Below, in pieces: positions 36,353 through 48,007 of a DNA stretch of 64,000 nt (positions within the stretch are counted from its first letter, which is position 1; each line of letters begins with the position of its first letter). The stretch comes from Brevibacillus sp. (GTDB lineage Bacteria; Bacillota; Bacilli; Brevibacillales; Brevibacillaceae), in NCBI GenBank assembly GCA_017656235.1, contig JACDOF010000001.1, positions 372,001 through 436,000 on the forward strand, in the 5' to 3' direction. The notes beneath the pieces were generated by a model, which had not been told where the DNA came from, made no database searches, and worked only from the letters and a program-made list of their open reading frames with translations. The position numbers and the translations under genes are program-made.

Positions 36353-37126
36353 ATGCTGGAACGAATCGGACATATGTTGGTGCGAAAAGCCAACCAAGAG
36401 GAAAAACGACCGGTCTTTGATGAGGCAGGGGAAATCCCTCGGCATATCGCCGTGATCATGGATGGCAACGGTCGTTGGGCCAAAATGCGCAACCTGCCGC
36501 GTATTGCCGGTCATCGCTCCGGCATGAAGACGGTCAAGGAAATCGTGAAAGCGGCTGATGGTATCGGAGTCAAGACGATGACGATGTACGCCTTTTCCAC
36601 TGAAAACTGGAAACGTCCCCGTGAAGAAGTTGACTACCTGATGAAACTGCCGCAGGAATTCTTGTCGACTGAATTGGAAGAATTGATCGAACGGAATGTT
36701 CGTGTCCGGATGCTGGGAAATCCTGAAGGTCTTCCGGCTCATACGATTGAAGCGATGAATATCGCGGAGGAGCGCACCCGGCATAATACGGGACTTCAGC
36801 TAAACTTTGCACTGAATTACGGAAGCCGGACAGAACTTGTCAGGGCGTTCCGGGAATTGGCCAGACAGGTGCAGGCAGGAACCATTCAGCCGGAAGAGGT
36901 AGATGAAGAGATGATTGCCCGGCACCTGTACACGAGCGATTTGCCTGATCCTGATTTGTTGATTCGGACCAGCGGCGAAATCAGGTTGAGCAACTTCATG
37001 TTGTGGCAGATGGCGTACACCGAATTGTGGTTTACGGACGTGCTTTGGCCCGATTTCACCAAGGAACATTTTTACCAGGCAATTGCAGAATACCAAGGTC
37101 GAGCTCGACGCTACGGCGCGGTTTGA
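36353..37126 (+). CDS. uppS: Isoprenyl transferase (undecaprenyl diphosphate synthase)
   Basis: 257 residues. cis-Prenyltransferase making the C55 lipid carrier for cell-wall synthesis. Conserved motifs: IMDGNGRWAK with the catalytic Asp, FSTENWKRP and DLLIRTSGEIRLSNF. ATG 36353 is preceded by GGGGGAA. The cdsA start lies 19 bp after the stop. Confidence 0.98.
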   Translation: MLERIGHMLVRKANQEEKRPVFDEAGEIPRHIAVIMDGNGRWAKMRNLPRIAGHRSGMKTVKEIVKAADGIGVKTMTMYAFSTENWKRPREEVDYLMKLPQEFLSTELEELIERNVRVRMLGNPEGLPAHTIEAMNIAEERTRHNTGLQLNFALNYGSRTELVRAFRELARQVQAGTIQPEEVDEEMIARHLYTSDLPDPDLLIRTSGEIRLSNFMLWQMAYTELWFTDVLWPDFTKEHFYQAIAEYQGRARRYGAV

Positions 37127-37145
37127 ACCCAAGAGGTGGAACGAT

Positions 37146-37931
37146 TTGAAGCAGCGAATCTTAACCGGGGTTGTAGGTGGAGGATTGATCCTCATCCCCG
37201 TTTTTCTGGGAGGGATCTGGTATTCCCTGCTGATCTTTCTGTTGGCCATCATTGGTCTGTATGAATATTTGCGCATGGCTGGTCTTAAACCGTATGGCTT
37301 TGCGGGACTGCTGAGCTACCTCCTGATGATCAGCACCCTGTGGCCGTATCTGTTTTACTCGCAGCAGCTTATCATCGACTTTTCCAACACGCTGATGCCT
37401 GTGCTGCTGCTGCTGCTGTTTTATTCGGTTTTTCGCAAAAACCGCTTTCACATCGAACATGTCGCCCTGACCATCCTGGGGGCGTTGTACATAGGTTTCG
37501 GTTTTCACTACATGGCCGCCGTACGCGGTCTGGAGAATGGTTTGTGGCTTACCTTGCTGACCCTGATCGGTATTTGGTCCACCGATTCCGGCGCCTTCTT
37601 TGTCGGGCGGGCTTTTGGCAGACGCAAATTGCTTCCTTCCATCAGCCCCAACAAGACAGTGGAAGGATCACTGGGTGGGTTGATTACCGCTTTGGTGGCA
37701 GTGGTGGGGCTTAACCTGCTGGTGGGCAAACTGCCCTTTTTCCAGGCATTGGCGATTGCCTTGGTAACAGGAATCGCGGCGCAAATGGGCGACCTGGTCG
37801 AGTCCGCGATGAAGCGCCATTTTGGGGTAAAGGATTCGGGACGGATTATTCCCGGACACGGCGGCGTGCTGGACCGGTTTGACAGTTTGTTAATTGTTTT
37901 TCCCACTCTCCATTTGCTCGGTTTGTTCTAG
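37146..37931 (+). CDS. cdsA: Phosphatidate cytidylyltransferase
   Basis: 261 residues. Integral membrane enzyme producing CDP-diacylglycerol from phosphatidate and CTP. About seven hydrophobic segments and the C-terminal CTP-transferase signature ([20 protein letters not shown] then [13 protein letters not shown]). TTG 37146 is chosen: it follows AGAGGTGG and gives the N-terminus MKQRILTG as in Bacillus CdsA. The frame is open further upstream inside uppS but without an RBS. Confidence 0.96.
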   Translation: MKQRILTGVVGGGLILIPVFLGGIWYSLLIFLLAIIGLYEYLRMAGLKPYGFAGLLSYLLMISTLWPYLFYSQQLIIDFSNTLMPVLLLLLFYSVFRKNRFHIEHVALTILGALYIGFGFHYMAAVRGLENGLWLTLLTLIGIWSTDSGAFFVGRAFGRRKLLPSISPNKTVEGSLGGLITALVAVVGLNLLVGKLPFFQALAIALVTGIAAQMGDLVESAMKRHFGVKDSGRIIPGHGGVLDRFDSLLIVFPTLHLLGLF

Positions 37932-38047
37932 CGAAGAACCAAATCTTGCGCGAAACCAACCGACCTGTACCATTGATTCATACTCATGCCGTCAGAAAGA
38001 AAGCTGAGACGGCAGCCATAACACGTATTCGTCGTAGAGGTGAGACT

Positions 38048-39190
38048 GTGAAGAAAATTGCACTGCTCGGTTCGACCGGTTCGGTTGGCAAAAATACGCT
38101 GGAAGTGGTGAGGCAGCATCGTGCCTCCTTTCAGATCGTGGCCCTGGCAGCCGGTTCAAACATCGAGCTGCTTGCCCGCCAGATCAATGAGTTCCAACCT
38201 GAACTGGTTTCGGTCGGCAGGCCGGAACTGGTAGACGAACTTCGCCAGCTGACGGGATCTTGGCGCGGGGAAATTGTCTGTGGGGCAGAAGGGCTGATTC
38301 AGGCTGCCAGCTATCCATCGGCCAACTTTGTCATGACCGCGATCATCGGCAGTATCGGAGTTGCCCCGACACTGGCAGCCATAAAGGCAGGCAAAACGAT
38401 AGGTTTGGCCAACAAGGAAACATTGGTTACGGCTGGGCACATCGTGATGGAAACAGCCAAACGACACGGTACACGAATCATTCCGGTTGACAGTGAGCAC
38501 TCGGCGATCTTTCAGTGTCTTCAAGGGGAGCGGCGCGCTGACGTGGCCCGGATCATCTTGACCGCCTCCGGTGGATCGTTCCGTCATCTTACCCGCAGAG
38601 AATTGTCTCACGTGACCGTGGACGACGCGCTGAAACATCCCAACTGGAACATGGGTGCAAAAATCACCGTCGACTCGGCAACAATGATGAACAAGGGCTT
38701 TGAAGTGATTGAAGCACGCTGGCTGTTTGACCTTGCGTACGACCAAATCGACTGCCTGCTCCATTATGAAAGTGTGATCCACTCTATGGTAGAATATAAA
38801 GACGGGGCTGTAATGGCCCAGTTGGGGACACCCGACATGAAAGTGCCGATCCAGTATGCACTCTCTTATCCGCAGCGCATGCCGCTTGAAACCGAACCGC
38901 TTGATCTGGTCCGGTTCGGCAAGCTTCATTTTGCCGAGATGGACTATGAGCGGTTTCCCCTGCTCAAGCTGGCCTATGACTGCGGAAGAACGGGTGGAAC
39001 GCTGCCGGCCGTACTGAATGCGGCAAACGAAGTGGCAGTGGCTCGATTTTTGCGGGGGGAAATCCCCTTTTTGGCGATTGAACAGATAGTGGAGCGGGTA
39101 TGTGCCGCCCACCGTGTACAGGCCGATCCTGATTTGGAGGCGATCCTGGAAGCGGACGGCTGGGCACGCCGTGAAGCAGAGAACTGTTAA
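38048..39190 (+). CDS. dxr: 1-deoxy-D-xylulose 5-phosphate reductoisomerase
   Basis: 380 residues. Second step of the MEP isoprenoid pathway, NADPH-dependent conversion of DXP to MEP. NADPH-binding [16 protein letters not shown], substrate site [13 protein letters not shown] and the [16 protein letters not shown] motif are visible. GTG 38048 is chosen since GAGGTGAGA lies just upstream; the open frame from 37946 has no RBS. Another MEP-pathway gene, ispG, lies two genes downstream. Confidence 0.97.
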   Translation: MKKIALLGSTGSVGKNTLEVVRQHRASFQIVALAAGSNIELLARQINEFQPELVSVGRPELVDELRQLTGSWRGEIVCGAEGLIQAASYPSANFVMTAIIGSIGVAPTLAAIKAGKTIGLANKETLVTAGHIVMETAKRHGTRIIPVDSEHSAIFQCLQGERRADVARIILTASGGSFRHLTRRELSHVTVDDALKHPNWNMGAKITVDSATMMNKGFEVIEARWLFDLAYDQIDCLLHYESVIHSMVEYKDGAVMAQLGTPDMKVPIQYALSYPQRMPLETEPLDLVRFGKLHFAEMDYERFPLLKLAYDCGRTGGTLPAVLNAANEVAVARFLRGEIPFLAIEQIVERVCAAHRVQADPDLEAILEADGWARREAENC

Positions 39191-39231
39191 GCAGGCACGA
39201 ACCGATAACGAAATGAAAGGTGGCTATTCCA

Positions 39232-40506
39232 TTGCCGTTACCTAGCTTGGATTCGTTTGAGTCGATCCTTGCCATTATCGTGGTATTCAGCTTGCTGGTG
39301 CTCGTCCATGAACTTGGTCACTTCCTGCTGGCCAAACGGGCGGGGATCCTCTGCCGGGAGTTTGCGCTGGGCATGGGCCCCAAAATATTCCGTTTTAAAC
39401 GGGGCGAGACGGAATACACCATACGGGCCCTGCCAATCGGCGGCCTTGTCCGGATGGCCGGCGAAGATCCCGAAATGGACCTGTTGAAAACACGGATGGA
39501 GATTGCCATCGAACAGGACGCGATGGGCCGGATTACCCGGATCATCCTCGACCCGAACCAGTGGAGAGAATCCCATCTGATTCGCGGAACAGTAATCAAA
39601 CACGACCTGGAGCATCGACTCACCCTGACCCTGGAGACAGACGGGGAGCAGGTTGCCTATGAGGTGCATCCCCAGGCTCACCTGGTATTGGCTGACCAGG
39701 AGGTACAAATCGCTCCCTACGACCGCCAATTCCGGGGCAAAACGGTCAGTCAGCGCTTCTGGGCGATATTTGCCGGGCCGGCCGCCAACTTCCTGCTTGC
39801 CTTTCTACTGCTGGCTTCACTTGGCTTGTTGTTCGGCGTTCCGAACAATGAACCGCTGCTTGGTGAAGTGAAAACAGGAGGTCCTGCCGCACAGGCAGGG
39901 CTGCTGGAAGGAGATCGTGTTCTGGCGATTGATGGGCAGCCGATCCAAAGCTGGAAGCAGCTTGTGGAGATTGTAAGCAGTTCCCCCGGAAAGACGCTCA
40001 CCTTTCAGATTGAACGGGAAGGCGGGAAAAAGAGCGTCGATGTAACAGTGGGAAAAAGCGAAACCGGGACAGGCCAGATCATGGTGTACAGCTCGGTTAC
40101 TCATTCTCCGTGGGCTGCCGCCAAGTACGGTGCCATCGCCACATACGAGTACACCGCACTGATTCTTGGCAACCTGGCGATGCTGCTTACAGGTGCCGTC
40201 GGGTTTGAGGAGCTGAGCGGCCCTGTCGGGATTTTCAAGATGACCGGTGAGTTTGCCCAGCAGGGGCTGGAGATTTTGATCAGATGGTCTGCGGTTCTCA
40301 GTATCAATTTGGGGTTGTTTAACCTGCTGCCGCTCCCTGCGTTGGACGGCGGGCGCCTGGCATTCCTCGCCGTGGAAGCGCTCAGAGGCCGCCCGGTCGA
40401 TCCCCAAAAGGAAGGAATGGTGCACTTCCTCGGCTTCGCGTTTTTGATGTTGTTGATCCTCGTGGTCACCTGGAACGATTTGCAGCGGTTTATTTTTACG
40501 GGTTAA
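39232..40506 (+). CDS. rseP: RIP metalloprotease RseP (site-2 protease, YluC/RasP)
   Basis: About 424 residues. Intramembrane zinc protease: HELGH with the zinc-binding His pair lies in the first membrane helix (near 39305-39325), a PDZ domain occupies about 200-280 and the LPLPALDGGRL motif lies in the last third. It cleaves membrane-bound anti-sigma factors and other remnants. TTG 39232 has AAAGGTGG ending 8 nt upstream; GTG 39220 overlaps that RBS. Confidence 0.95.
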   Translation: MPLPSLDSFESILAIIVVFSLLVLVHELGHFLLAKRAGILCREFALGMGPKIFRFKRGETEYTIRALPIGGLVRMAGEDPEMDLLKTRMEIAIEQDAMGRITRIILDPNQWRESHLIRGTVIKHDLEHRLTLTLETDGEQVAYEVHPQAHLVLADQEVQIAPYDRQFRGKTVSQRFWAIFAGPAANFLLAFLLLASLGLLFGVPNNEPLLGEVKTGGPAAQAGLLEGDRVLAIDGQPIQSWKQLVEIVSSSPGKTLTFQIEREGGKKSVDVTVGKSETGTGQIMVYSSVTHSPWAAAKYGAIATYEYTALILGNLAMLLTGAVGFEELSGPVGIFKMTGEFAQQGLEILIRWSAVLSINLGLFNLLPLPALDGGRLAFLAVEALRGRPVDPQKEGMVHFLGFAFLMLLILVVTWNDLQRFIFTG

Positions 40507-40551
40507 CGCAGAACCGACAAGTTCAGGAAAGAGAAAGGGAAGGTGCCTGGC

Positions 40552-41607
40552 GTGTACAAACGTGAGGAGACGAAACCGGTATTTGTGGGAGATGTACAGA
40601 TTGGCGGGCAAAAGAGCGTCGTGATTCAATCGATGACCACGACAGATACCCGCGACGTGGAAGGAACGCTGGAACAGATCAATCGCCTGTACGACGCCGG
40701 CTGCCAAATCGTGCGGTTGGCCGTGGTAAACGAAGACGCAGCAAGGGCGATCAAGAAGATCAAAGAGCGCTCGCCGTTGCCGTTGGTTGCCGACATTCAC
40801 TTCGATTACCGGCTGGCGTTGATCGCCTTGGAGAGTGGAATAGACAAGATCCGTATCAACCCTGGAAACATCGGCTCCAAGGAGAAGACAAAAGCGGTCG
40901 TGGAAGCGTGCCGCGAGCGCAATATTCCGATTCGCATCGGGGTCAACTCCGGCTCCGTGGAAAAGCGGCTGCTCGAAAAATACGGCTACCCCAGCCCGGA
41001 GGCGATTGTGGAGAGTGCAATGGACCACGTCGAAATTTTGGAAGAGCTCAACTATGACAACATTGTCATTTCACTCAAGTCCTCCGATGTGCCGACGATG
41101 ATCGAGACGTACTCGCTGATGGCCAAGAAACGTCCCTATCCGCTGCACGTCGGGGTGACAGAGGCGGGCACACCGTTTTCCGGCGGGATCAAGTCTGCGG
41201 TAGGAATCGGAACAGTGCTCTCGATGGGGATCGGTGATACGATTCGCGTTTCGCTGACGGCCGACCCTGTGGAAGAGATCAAGGTAGCCAAGCAGATCCT
41301 GCGCAGCCTTGATATCGTAAACAACGACCCGATCGTGATCGCCTGCCCTTCCTGCGGCCGCTGTGCCATTGACCTGATTGGTCTGGCAACCAAGGTGGAG
41401 GAAGCAGTGGCCTCGATCAAAAAGCCGCTCAAGATTGCCGTCATGGGATGTGCAGTGAACGGTCCAGGCGAGGCACGCGAAGCAGATGTGGGTGTGGCAG
41501 GCGGCAATGGCGAGGGGCTGATTTTCCGCAACGGCGAGATCGTGCGGAAAGTGAAAGAAGATGAACTGTTTGAAGAACTGATGAAAGAGATTCACAGCAT
41601 GGTGTAA
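40552..41607 (+). CDS. ispG: 4-hydroxy-3-methylbut-2-enyl diphosphate synthase IspG
   Basis: 351 residues. Iron-sulfur enzyme of the MEP pathway. Three conserved Cys for the 4Fe-4S cluster are visible in CPSCGRC (near 41345-41365) and [11 protein letters not shown] (near 41445-41475). GTG 40552 is preferred because GGAAGGTG lies 6 nt upstream; GTG 40543, three codons earlier, overlaps that RBS. It is followed by proS. Confidence 0.96.
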   Translation: MYKREETKPVFVGDVQIGGQKSVVIQSMTTTDTRDVEGTLEQINRLYDAGCQIVRLAVVNEDAARAIKKIKERSPLPLVADIHFDYRLALIALESGIDKIRINPGNIGSKEKTKAVVEACRERNIPIRIGVNSGSVEKRLLEKYGYPSPEAIVESAMDHVEILEELNYDNIVISLKSSDVPTMIETYSLMAKKRPYPLHVGVTEAGTPFSGGIKSAVGIGTVLSMGIGDTIRVSLTADPVEEIKVAKQILRSLDIVNNDPIVIACPSCGRCAIDLIGLATKVEEAVASIKKPLKIAVMGCAVNGPGEAREADVGVAGGNGEGLIFRNGEIVRKVKEDELFEELMKEIHSMV

Positions 41608-41675
41608 CCTTGCTGGACCGTCCTGTCACCTGGTGGTAGCGACGTCGATTGGTTTTAAGAAGGAGGAACGATTAC

Positions 41676-43421
41676 GTGCTGAAGCAAAGTCAATATCTGA
41701 TTCCTACACTGCGGGAGGTACCTTCGGACGCTGAAATCGCCAGCCACAAACTGCTGCTGCGAGCCGGTCTTGCTCGTCAGCTTGCTTCCGGAATCTATTC
41801 GTATCTGCCTTTGGGCCTGCGCGTGATTCACAAGATCCAGACTATTGTTCGGGAAGAGATGAACCGGGCTGGAGCGCAGGAGGTGCTGCTGCCCGCGATG
41901 CAGCCCGCTGAACTGTGGGAGCAGAGCGGGCGCTGGGAGGCGTACGGACCGGAACTGGTACGGCTCCGCGACCGACATGAACGACGTTTTGCGCTCGGCC
42001 CCACGCACGAAGAGGTGATCAGCAGCCTGGTCCGTGACGACGTGAATTCATACAAGAAGCTGCCGCTCAATTTGTACCAGATCCAAACGAAGTTTCGCGA
42101 TGAGGTGCGCCCCCGTTTCGGGCTGATTCGCTGCCGTGAATTCATCATGAAGGATGCGTATTCCTTTGATACCTCGTGGGAAGGACTGGACAGGAGCTTT
42201 CAGGCCATGTTCGATGCCTATACCCGAATTTTCACTCGTGTGGGACTTAACTTTCGCGCTGTCGAAGCAGATGCCGGTTCGATCGGCGGTACCGGGACGT
42301 ATGAGTTCATGGCGCTTTGTGACATTGGCGAAGACACCATCGCCTACTCGACCGAAGGCGATTATGCTGCCAACCTGGAAAAGGCGGAGGTGGTCTACAA
42401 ACCGTCAAACAAACCCAAACAAGATGTGCCGCCGATGGAAAAAATCCATACCCCCGGTGTACGGACGATTGAACAGCTTCGTGAAGCGCTTGGCGTAGAT
42501 GCTGCTCAGATTGTCAAAAGCCTGATCTACCGCGTCGACGAAAAACTGGTCATGGTGCTGGTACGGGGCGACCACGAGCTGAACGAGGTCAAGCTGAAAA
42601 ACTTGTATGACGCCATCGACGTGCACTTGGCCAGTGAGGATGAGATTCGCAGCCTGACTGGTGCTCCTGCCGGATTTGTCGGTCCCTTCGGACTGGATAC
42701 CCAGAAGGTGGAGATTGTGGCTGACAACTTTGTGCAGGATGTGACGGACGGAGTGGCAGGCGCCAATGAAGCAGATTACCATTACCGTCATGTTGTGCCT
42801 GGACGGGACTTTACGGTCAGCCGCTACGCCGATTTGCGCAACATCATGGAGGGAGACGACTGCCCGCGCGGCGGTGGCAAGATCGCGTTTGCCCGCGGTG
42901 TTGAAGTGGGTCATGTCTTCAAGTTGGGCACCAAGTACTCCAAACCGCTCGGTGTTACGTTCCTCGACGAAAACGGGCGTTCACAGGAAATGGTGATGGG
43001 ATGCTACGGAATCGGCATCTCCCGGATTGTGGCGGCTGTGATTGAACAGCATCACGATGAAAACGGCATTATCTGGCCCGTGTCGATTGCTCCTTTCCAC
43101 GTGCATGTGATCCCGATCAACGCCAAAGTGGACGAGCAGCGGGAGATCAGTGAACAGATTGCCCGGGAACTTACGGCTGATGGATGGGAAGTCCTTTATG
43201 ACGATCGTTCGGAGCGGGCCGGAGTGAAATTCAAGGATGCTGACTTGATCGGTCTGCCGCTTAGGGTTACGGTATCGGACAAAGCACGTGACGGTGTAGT
43301 GGAAGTTCGTGTTCGCCGAACCGGGGAGACGCATGAAGTGGAAATTGGAAAGCTGACCGCGTTTATCCGCGAACTGTGGCCCAATCTGGATGGTGCGTCG
43401 ACAGCAAACGCGCAAATGTAG
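41676..43421 (+). CDS. proS: Prolyl-tRNA synthetase
   Basis: 581 residues, the bacterial-type class II enzyme. Class II motif 2 region ([20 protein letters not shown]), the YbaK-like editing insertion (about 230-385) and the anticodon-binding C-terminal domain (about 480-575) are in order. GTG 41676 follows AAGGAGGAA; codons upstream in frame have no RBS. A terminator separates it from polC. Confidence 0.98.
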   Translation: MLKQSQYLIPTLREVPSDAEIASHKLLLRAGLARQLASGIYSYLPLGLRVIHKIQTIVREEMNRAGAQEVLLPAMQPAELWEQSGRWEAYGPELVRLRDRHERRFALGPTHEEVISSLVRDDVNSYKKLPLNLYQIQTKFRDEVRPRFGLIRCREFIMKDAYSFDTSWEGLDRSFQAMFDAYTRIFTRVGLNFRAVEADAGSIGGTGTYEFMALCDIGEDTIAYSTEGDYAANLEKAEVVYKPSNKPKQDVPPMEKIHTPGVRTIEQLREALGVDAAQIVKSLIYRVDEKLVMVLVRGDHELNEVKLKNLYDAIDVHLASEDEIRSLTGAPAGFVGPFGLDTQKVEIVADNFVQDVTDGVAGANEADYHYRHVVPGRDFTVSRYADLRNIMEGDDCPRGGGKIAFARGVEVGHVFKLGTKYSKPLGVTFLDENGRSQEMVMGCYGIGISRIVAAVIEQHHDENGIIWPVSIAPFHVHVIPINAKVDEQREISEQIARELTADGWEVLYDDRSERAGVKFKDADLIGLPLRVTVSDKARDGVVEVRVRRTGETHEVEIGKLTAFIRELWPNLDGASTANAQM

Positions 43422-43453
43422 CAGGAATCTGCACGCCGTTTGTCGAAGGTGAA

Positions 43454-43493
43454 GGGGGTGCTCCTCTTAAAACCGAGGAGTGCCCTCTTTTTT
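43454..43493 (+). terminator. Intrinsic terminator between proS and polC
   Basis: GGGGGTGCTCCTC (43454-43466) pairs with GAGGAGTGCCCTC (43475-43487) with G-T pairs, followed by TTTTTT. Confidence 0.85.
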
Positions 43494-43573
43494 CTTGCCG
43501 TGTCTTGCATGCATGCCGCAGCAGCAGTTTTCGTCCGGCACATTTGCACGCGACACGAGGTAGTGAGGTGGTG

Positions 43574-46500
43574 ATGATGGCATTGGCTGTCGAACAAAAG
43601 CAGCGATTCGCCCTTTTGTTGAATCAGTTGGAGATTCCGCAAGATTGGCGCGATACGTACTTTCACGACGGACAAATCGAAAAACTGGAGCTTTACAGGC
43701 AAAACAAACAGTGGGTATTCACGTTTACCCTGGAGCAGCTGCTTCCCGCAAACGTATACAAGGCGTTTCTTGGCCGTTTGGCACAGGCTTTCTCCCACAT
43801 AGCCCAGACGGATGCGGTATTTCGCTATCGGAAAGAGCCTTCGTTAGAGCAGTTGATGGAAGAATACTGGGAACTGATTCTATCCGGCCTGCAGCACTCG
43901 CTTAACTCGCTGACCGGTCCCCTCAAAGCGAGCCGCTGGCAGGTAAAGGGCCAGACCATAAACCTCCTGTTACCGACGGAAATGGCAGTGGAAATGGCCA
44001 AGCGAAAAGAGGCCAATCACCAACTTCAAACGGCCTTTGCCAAAATCTCGCAGCGGGTGCCGCAGTTTCAGTTTTCCTCGGACGAAAGCGACGAAATGTA
44101 CAGCGATTTTCTGAAACAGCGCCTGGAAGAAGAACGTGCCCTGGTGGAGGAAGTAATCAGCGCCCAGGCGGAGAAAGAGGCACAAGCGGTCGAGAATCCG
44201 CAGGAAGCGATAACGACACTGATAATCGGATACGAAATAAAGGAAGACCCGGTTCCGATCAAGCAGATACAAGAAGAAGAACGTCGTATCGTCATCCAGG
44301 GGACCGTCTTTCAAAGCGAACTGAAAGAGTTGAAGAGCGGGCGCCATCTGCTTACCTTTAACCTGACCGATTATACAGATTCGCTGACGGTGAAGATTTT
44401 TTCCCGGGACAAGGAGGATGTCAAGCTGTTTGCAGCGGTCAAGGACGGAATGTGGTTGAAGGTACGCGGCAGTGTGCAGCATGACACCTATTTGCGTGAA
44501 CTGGTGATGACGGCCAACGACATCAACCAGATCGAGCAGCTTGGCCGCCGCGACACCGCTGAACAAAAGCGAGTCGAACTGCATTGTCACACCCCGATGA
44601 GCGCACTGGACGGAGTTGCCTCCCTCAAGTCCCTGATCGGTACGGCAGCCAGCTGGGGCCATTCGGCCATCGCCGTGACCGACCACGGGGTGGTACAGGC
44701 CTTTCCTGAGGCATACAATCTGGCCAAGAAACACAACATCAAGTGTATTCTGGGCATGGAAGCGTATGTCGTGGAGGATGGGATTGACATTGTCTACAAC
44801 CTGGACCCTGCAGGCGAAAATGACCGCAGGATCAACGAAGATACCAGCTATGTCGTCTTTGACACCGAAACGACCGGATTAAACCCGGGGGAGCACACGA
44901 TTATCGAAATCGCAGCCGTCAAGATGAAGGGCGGCGAGATCATTGAAGAATGGTCGGAGTTGATCGACCCGCAAGTGCCTATCGGCGCAAAGACGACGGA
45001 AATCACGGGGATCACCAATGAAATGCTTGCGGGCAAGGAGACGATTGACGTCGTCCTGCGCAAGTTCAAAGAATTTGCCGGTGACGCCGTGCTGGTGGCC
45101 CACAACGCGGAGTTTGACCAGAGCTTTCTCAATGCCTGTGCCAAGCGGATAGGCATGGAACCGTGGGACAATCCGTTTCTTGACACCCTGCCGCTGGCGC
45201 GGATGCTGTACAGCGGTTTGCGCAACTACCGGCTGGGTACGCTGGCCAAAAAGTTCAATGTCGAGCTGATCAATGCCCACCGCGCTCTTGACGATACGGT
45301 AGCCTTGGCCAAAGTGTTTCAGTACATGTTGAAAGACATCCGTGAGGCAGGCATCGGCAGCCTGATGGAACTGAACGAACGAAGCAACGCCCAGGCCGAT
45401 TACAAAAGTTCGCGTCCCTTTCACGCGACGGTACTGGTCAGAAACAAGACCGGCCTCAAAAATCTGTACAAGCTGGTTAGCCGTTCCCACGTGGAGACGT
45501 TTTATCGGGTGCCGCGCATACAGCGCAGCCAGTTGATCAAACACCGCGAAGGGCTTTTGCTTGGTACGGCCTGCAAGGAGGGTGAGCTGTTTCAGGCCCT
45601 TCTGCGCGGCAAAAGCGTGGATGAGCTGTGCGAAATCGCCTCATTTTACGATTTTATTGAATTGCAGCCGATTGACCATTACGCGCCGCTGTTGAAAAAC
45701 GAGTCCATCCCGTCTCTGGAAGCCGTCAAGGGGTATCACCAAACCCTGTTGGAAGTGGGACAGAAACTGGGAAAACCGGTCGTGGCCAGCGGGGATGTTC
45801 ACTTTCTCAATCCGGAGGATCGGGTGTTTCGGGAAGTATTTCTCCACTCTCAGGGCGACCCGGATGCACTTGATCAGCCGCCGCTCTACCTGATGACGAC
45901 CGACGAAATGCTGGCGGCTTTTTCCCATCTGGGAGAGGAACTGGCCCATCAGGTGGTGGTTACGGCACCCAACCAGATTGCGGCGATGATCGAGGATGTC
46001 AGCCCCATTCCGGACAAGCTGTATACACCGGTCATTGACGGGGCAGACGAGGAACTGCGACAGATGTGTTACGCCAAAGCCAAAAAACTGTACGGCGACC
46101 CGCTCCCGGAAATCGTTGAGCAGCGGCTGGAGAAGGAACTGAACAGCATCATCAAACATGGGTTCAGCGTCATTTATCTCATCTCGCAGCGATTGGTCAC
46201 GAAGTCGCTGCAGGACGGGTATCTGGTCGGTTCCCGCGGATCGGTAGGCTCCTCCTTTGTCGCCACGATGGCCGAAATAACCGAGGTGAACCCGCTGCCG
46301 CCGCACTACTGGTGCCCGAACTGTCAGCACAGTGAATTTATCACCGATGGTTCGATCGGGTCCGGATTTGACCTGCCGGACAAGGATTGTCCGCGCTGCG
46401 GTCATCGTTACAAAAAGGACGGCCAGGATATCCCGTTTGAAACGTTTCTCGGGTTCAAGGGTGACAAGGTGCCCGATATCGACCTGAACTTTTCCGGCGA

Positions 46501-47893
46501 GTACCAGCCGCGGGCCCACAAGTACACACAGGAGTTGTTCGGGGTAGATAACGTCTACCGGGCCGGAACGATCGGTACTGTGGCCGAAAAGACGGCATAT
46601 GGCTATGTACGCAAATATGCCGAAGAGCGCGGTTTGGTTCTCCGCAACGCGGAAATTGCCCGGATGGTAAACGGGTGTACCGGCGTAAAGCGGACGACCG
46701 GCCAGCACCCCGGAGGGATCATAGTCGTACCCGACTACATGGAGATTGAAGACTTCTGTCCGATCCAGTACCCGGCCGACGACAGCGGTTCGGAGTGGCG
46801 AACGACACATTTTGACTTCCACTCCATTCACGACAACCTGCTCAAGCTGGACATTCTGGGTCACGACGATCCGACCGTGATTCGCATGCTGCAGGACTTG
46901 ACCGGGATTGACCCGAAGACGATTCCGCTGGATGATCCGCAGACGATGTCCATATTCAGTTCAACGGAAGCACTGGGAGTCACCCCTGAGCAGATCCGCA
47001 CCAATTTGGGAACGTTGGGCATTCCGGAGTTTGGCACGAAGTTCGTCCGCCAGATGCTGGAGGAAACGAAGCCGACCACTTTTGCCGAACTGGTGCAGAT
47101 CTCCGGTTTGTCACACGGCACGGATGTCTGGCTGAACAACGCACAGGAGTTGATTCGCAACAACGTCTGCAAACTGTCGGAGGTAATCGGGTGTCGTGAC
47201 GACATCATGGTTTATCTGATCTACAAAGGGCTTGAGCCTTCACGGGCTTTTAAAATCATGGAATCGGTGCGCAAGGGGAAAGGAGTCAACGAGGAAGACC
47301 AGGAGGAGATGCGTCGCAACAACGTCCCCGAATGGTACATCGATTCCTGCCAGAAAATCAAGTACATGTTCCCCAAGGCCCACGCTGCCGCGTATGTCAT
47401 GATGGCGGTGCGAATCGCCTACTTCAAGGTGCATCACCCGCTGGAGTTCTACGCGACGTACTTCACTGTGCGCGCGGACGATTTTGACATTCCGTTAATG
47501 GTAAAAGGATCGTCCGCCATTCGGCAAAAAATCGAAGAGATCGAGGCCAAGGGTCACGATGCCCAACCGAAGGAAAAATCCCTTCTGACCGTTCTGGAGA
47601 TGGCCCTGGAAATGGTGGAGCGCGGGTTCCGCTTCCAAAATGTAAACCTCTACCGCTCTGACGCGACCAAGTTCCTGATCGACGGCGACAGTCTGATCCC
47701 GCCGTTCAATTCGCTGCCGGGGCTTGGTACAAATGCGGCCATCAGCATCGTCAAGGCGCGAGAAGAAGGAGAATTTCTGTCCAAAGAAGACCTGCTGACT
47801 CGCGCCCGCATTTCCAAGACAATTCTGGAGTACCTGGACGAGCAGGGAGCACTGGCAGACCTGCCGGAGTCGAACCAGCTCACGCTGTTTTAG
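43574..47893 (+). CDS. polC: DNA polymerase III alpha subunit, PolC type
   Basis: 1439 residues, matching Gram-positive PolC. Order: N-terminal domain, OB fold (about 230-320), PHP domain (ELHCHTPMSALDG), an inserted DEDD proofreading exonuclease (VFDTETTGLNPGE), then the polymerase palm with a four-Cys zinc site (CPNC and CPRC) and the catalytic VPDIDLNFSGE. It is the main replicative polymerase with its own 3'-5' exonuclease. ATG 43574 or 43577 follows GTGAGGTGG; upstream in-frame codons lie in the proS terminator region. Confidence 0.99.
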   Translation: MMALAVEQKQRFALLLNQLEIPQDWRDTYFHDGQIEKLELYRQNKQWVFTFTLEQLLPANVYKAFLGRLAQAFSHIAQTDAVFRYRKEPSLEQLMEEYWELILSGLQHSLNSLTGPLKASRWQVKGQTINLLLPTEMAVEMAKRKEANHQLQTAFAKISQRVPQFQFSSDESDEMYSDFLKQRLEEERALVEEVISAQAEKEAQAVENPQEAITTLIIGYEIKEDPVPIKQIQEEERRIVIQGTVFQSELKELKSGRHLLTFNLTDYTDSLTVKIFSRDKEDVKLFAAVKDGMWLKVRGSVQHDTYLRELVMTANDINQIEQLGRRDTAEQKRVELHCHTPMSALDGVASLKSLIGTAASWGHSAIAVTDHGVVQAFPEAYNLAKKHNIKCILGMEAYVVEDGIDIVYNLDPAGENDRRINEDTSYVVFDTETTGLNPGEHTIIEIAAVKMKGGEIIEEWSELIDPQVPIGAKTTEITGITNEMLAGKETIDVVLRKFKEFAGDAVLVAHNAEFDQSFLNACAKRIGMEPWDNPFLDTLPLARMLYSGLRNYRLGTLAKKFNVELINAHRALDDTVALAKVFQYMLKDIREAGIGSLMELNERSNAQADYKSSRPFHATVLVRNKTGLKNLYKLVSRSHVETFYRVPRIQRSQLIKHREGLLLGTACKEGELFQALLRGKSVDELCEIASFYDFIELQPIDHYAPLLKNESIPSLEAVKGYHQTLLEVGQKLGKPVVASGDVHFLNPEDRVFREVFLHSQGDPDALDQPPLYLMTTDEMLAAFSHLGEELAHQVVVTAPNQIAAMIEDVSPIPDKLYTPVIDGADEELRQMCYAKAKKLYGDPLPEIVEQRLEKELNSIIKHGFSVIYLISQRLVTKSLQDGYLVGSRGSVGSSFVATMAEITEVNPLPPHYWCPNCQHSEFITDGSIGSGFDLPDKDCPRCGHRYKKDGQDIPFETFLGFKGDKVPDIDLNFSGEYQPRAHKYTQELFGVDNVYRAGTIGTVAEKTAYGYVRKYAEERGLVLRNAEIARMVNGCTGVKRTTGQHPGGIIVVPDYMEIEDFCPIQYPADDSGSEWRTTHFDFHSIHDNLLKLDILGHDDPTVIRMLQDLTGIDPKTIPLDDPQTMSIFSSTEALGVTPEQIRTNLGTLGIPEFGTKFVRQMLEETKPTTFAELVQISGLSHGTDVWLNNAQELIRNNVCKLSEVIGCRDDIMVYLIYKGLEPSRAFKIMESVRKGKGVNEEDQEEMRRNNVPEWYIDSCQKIKYMFPKAHAAAYVMMAVRIAYFKVHHPLEFYATYFTVRADDFDIPLMVKGSSAIRQKIEEIEAKGHDAQPKEKSLLTVLEMALEMVERGFRFQNVNLYRSDATKFLIDGDSLIPPFNSLPGLGTNAAISIVKAREEGEFLSKEDLLTRARISKTILEYLDEQGALADLPESNQLTLF

Positions 47894-47946
47894 GATGACG
47901 GAGCACCTGGCCGCAACGGTCAACCGCCGCCCTTTGTTTGTTCAGG

Positions 47947-47975
47947 TTGTCAGCCGTTCGATGTTATGTTATAAT
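47947..47975 (+). promoter_or_regulatory. Sigma-A promoter of the rimP-nusA-infB operon
   Basis: TTGTCA (47947-47952) and a perfect TATAAT (47970-47975) with a 17-bp spacer. Lies in the gap after polC, about 100 bp before rimP. Confidence 0.92.
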
Positions 47976-48007
47976 TTTTTTGGAAATACTGGTGATAACG
48001 CTGTTGG

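Noticed and set aside
37377-37420. Run of CTG repeats in cdsA
   Set aside because: It encodes a poly-Leu membrane helix in frame and is explained by the protein.
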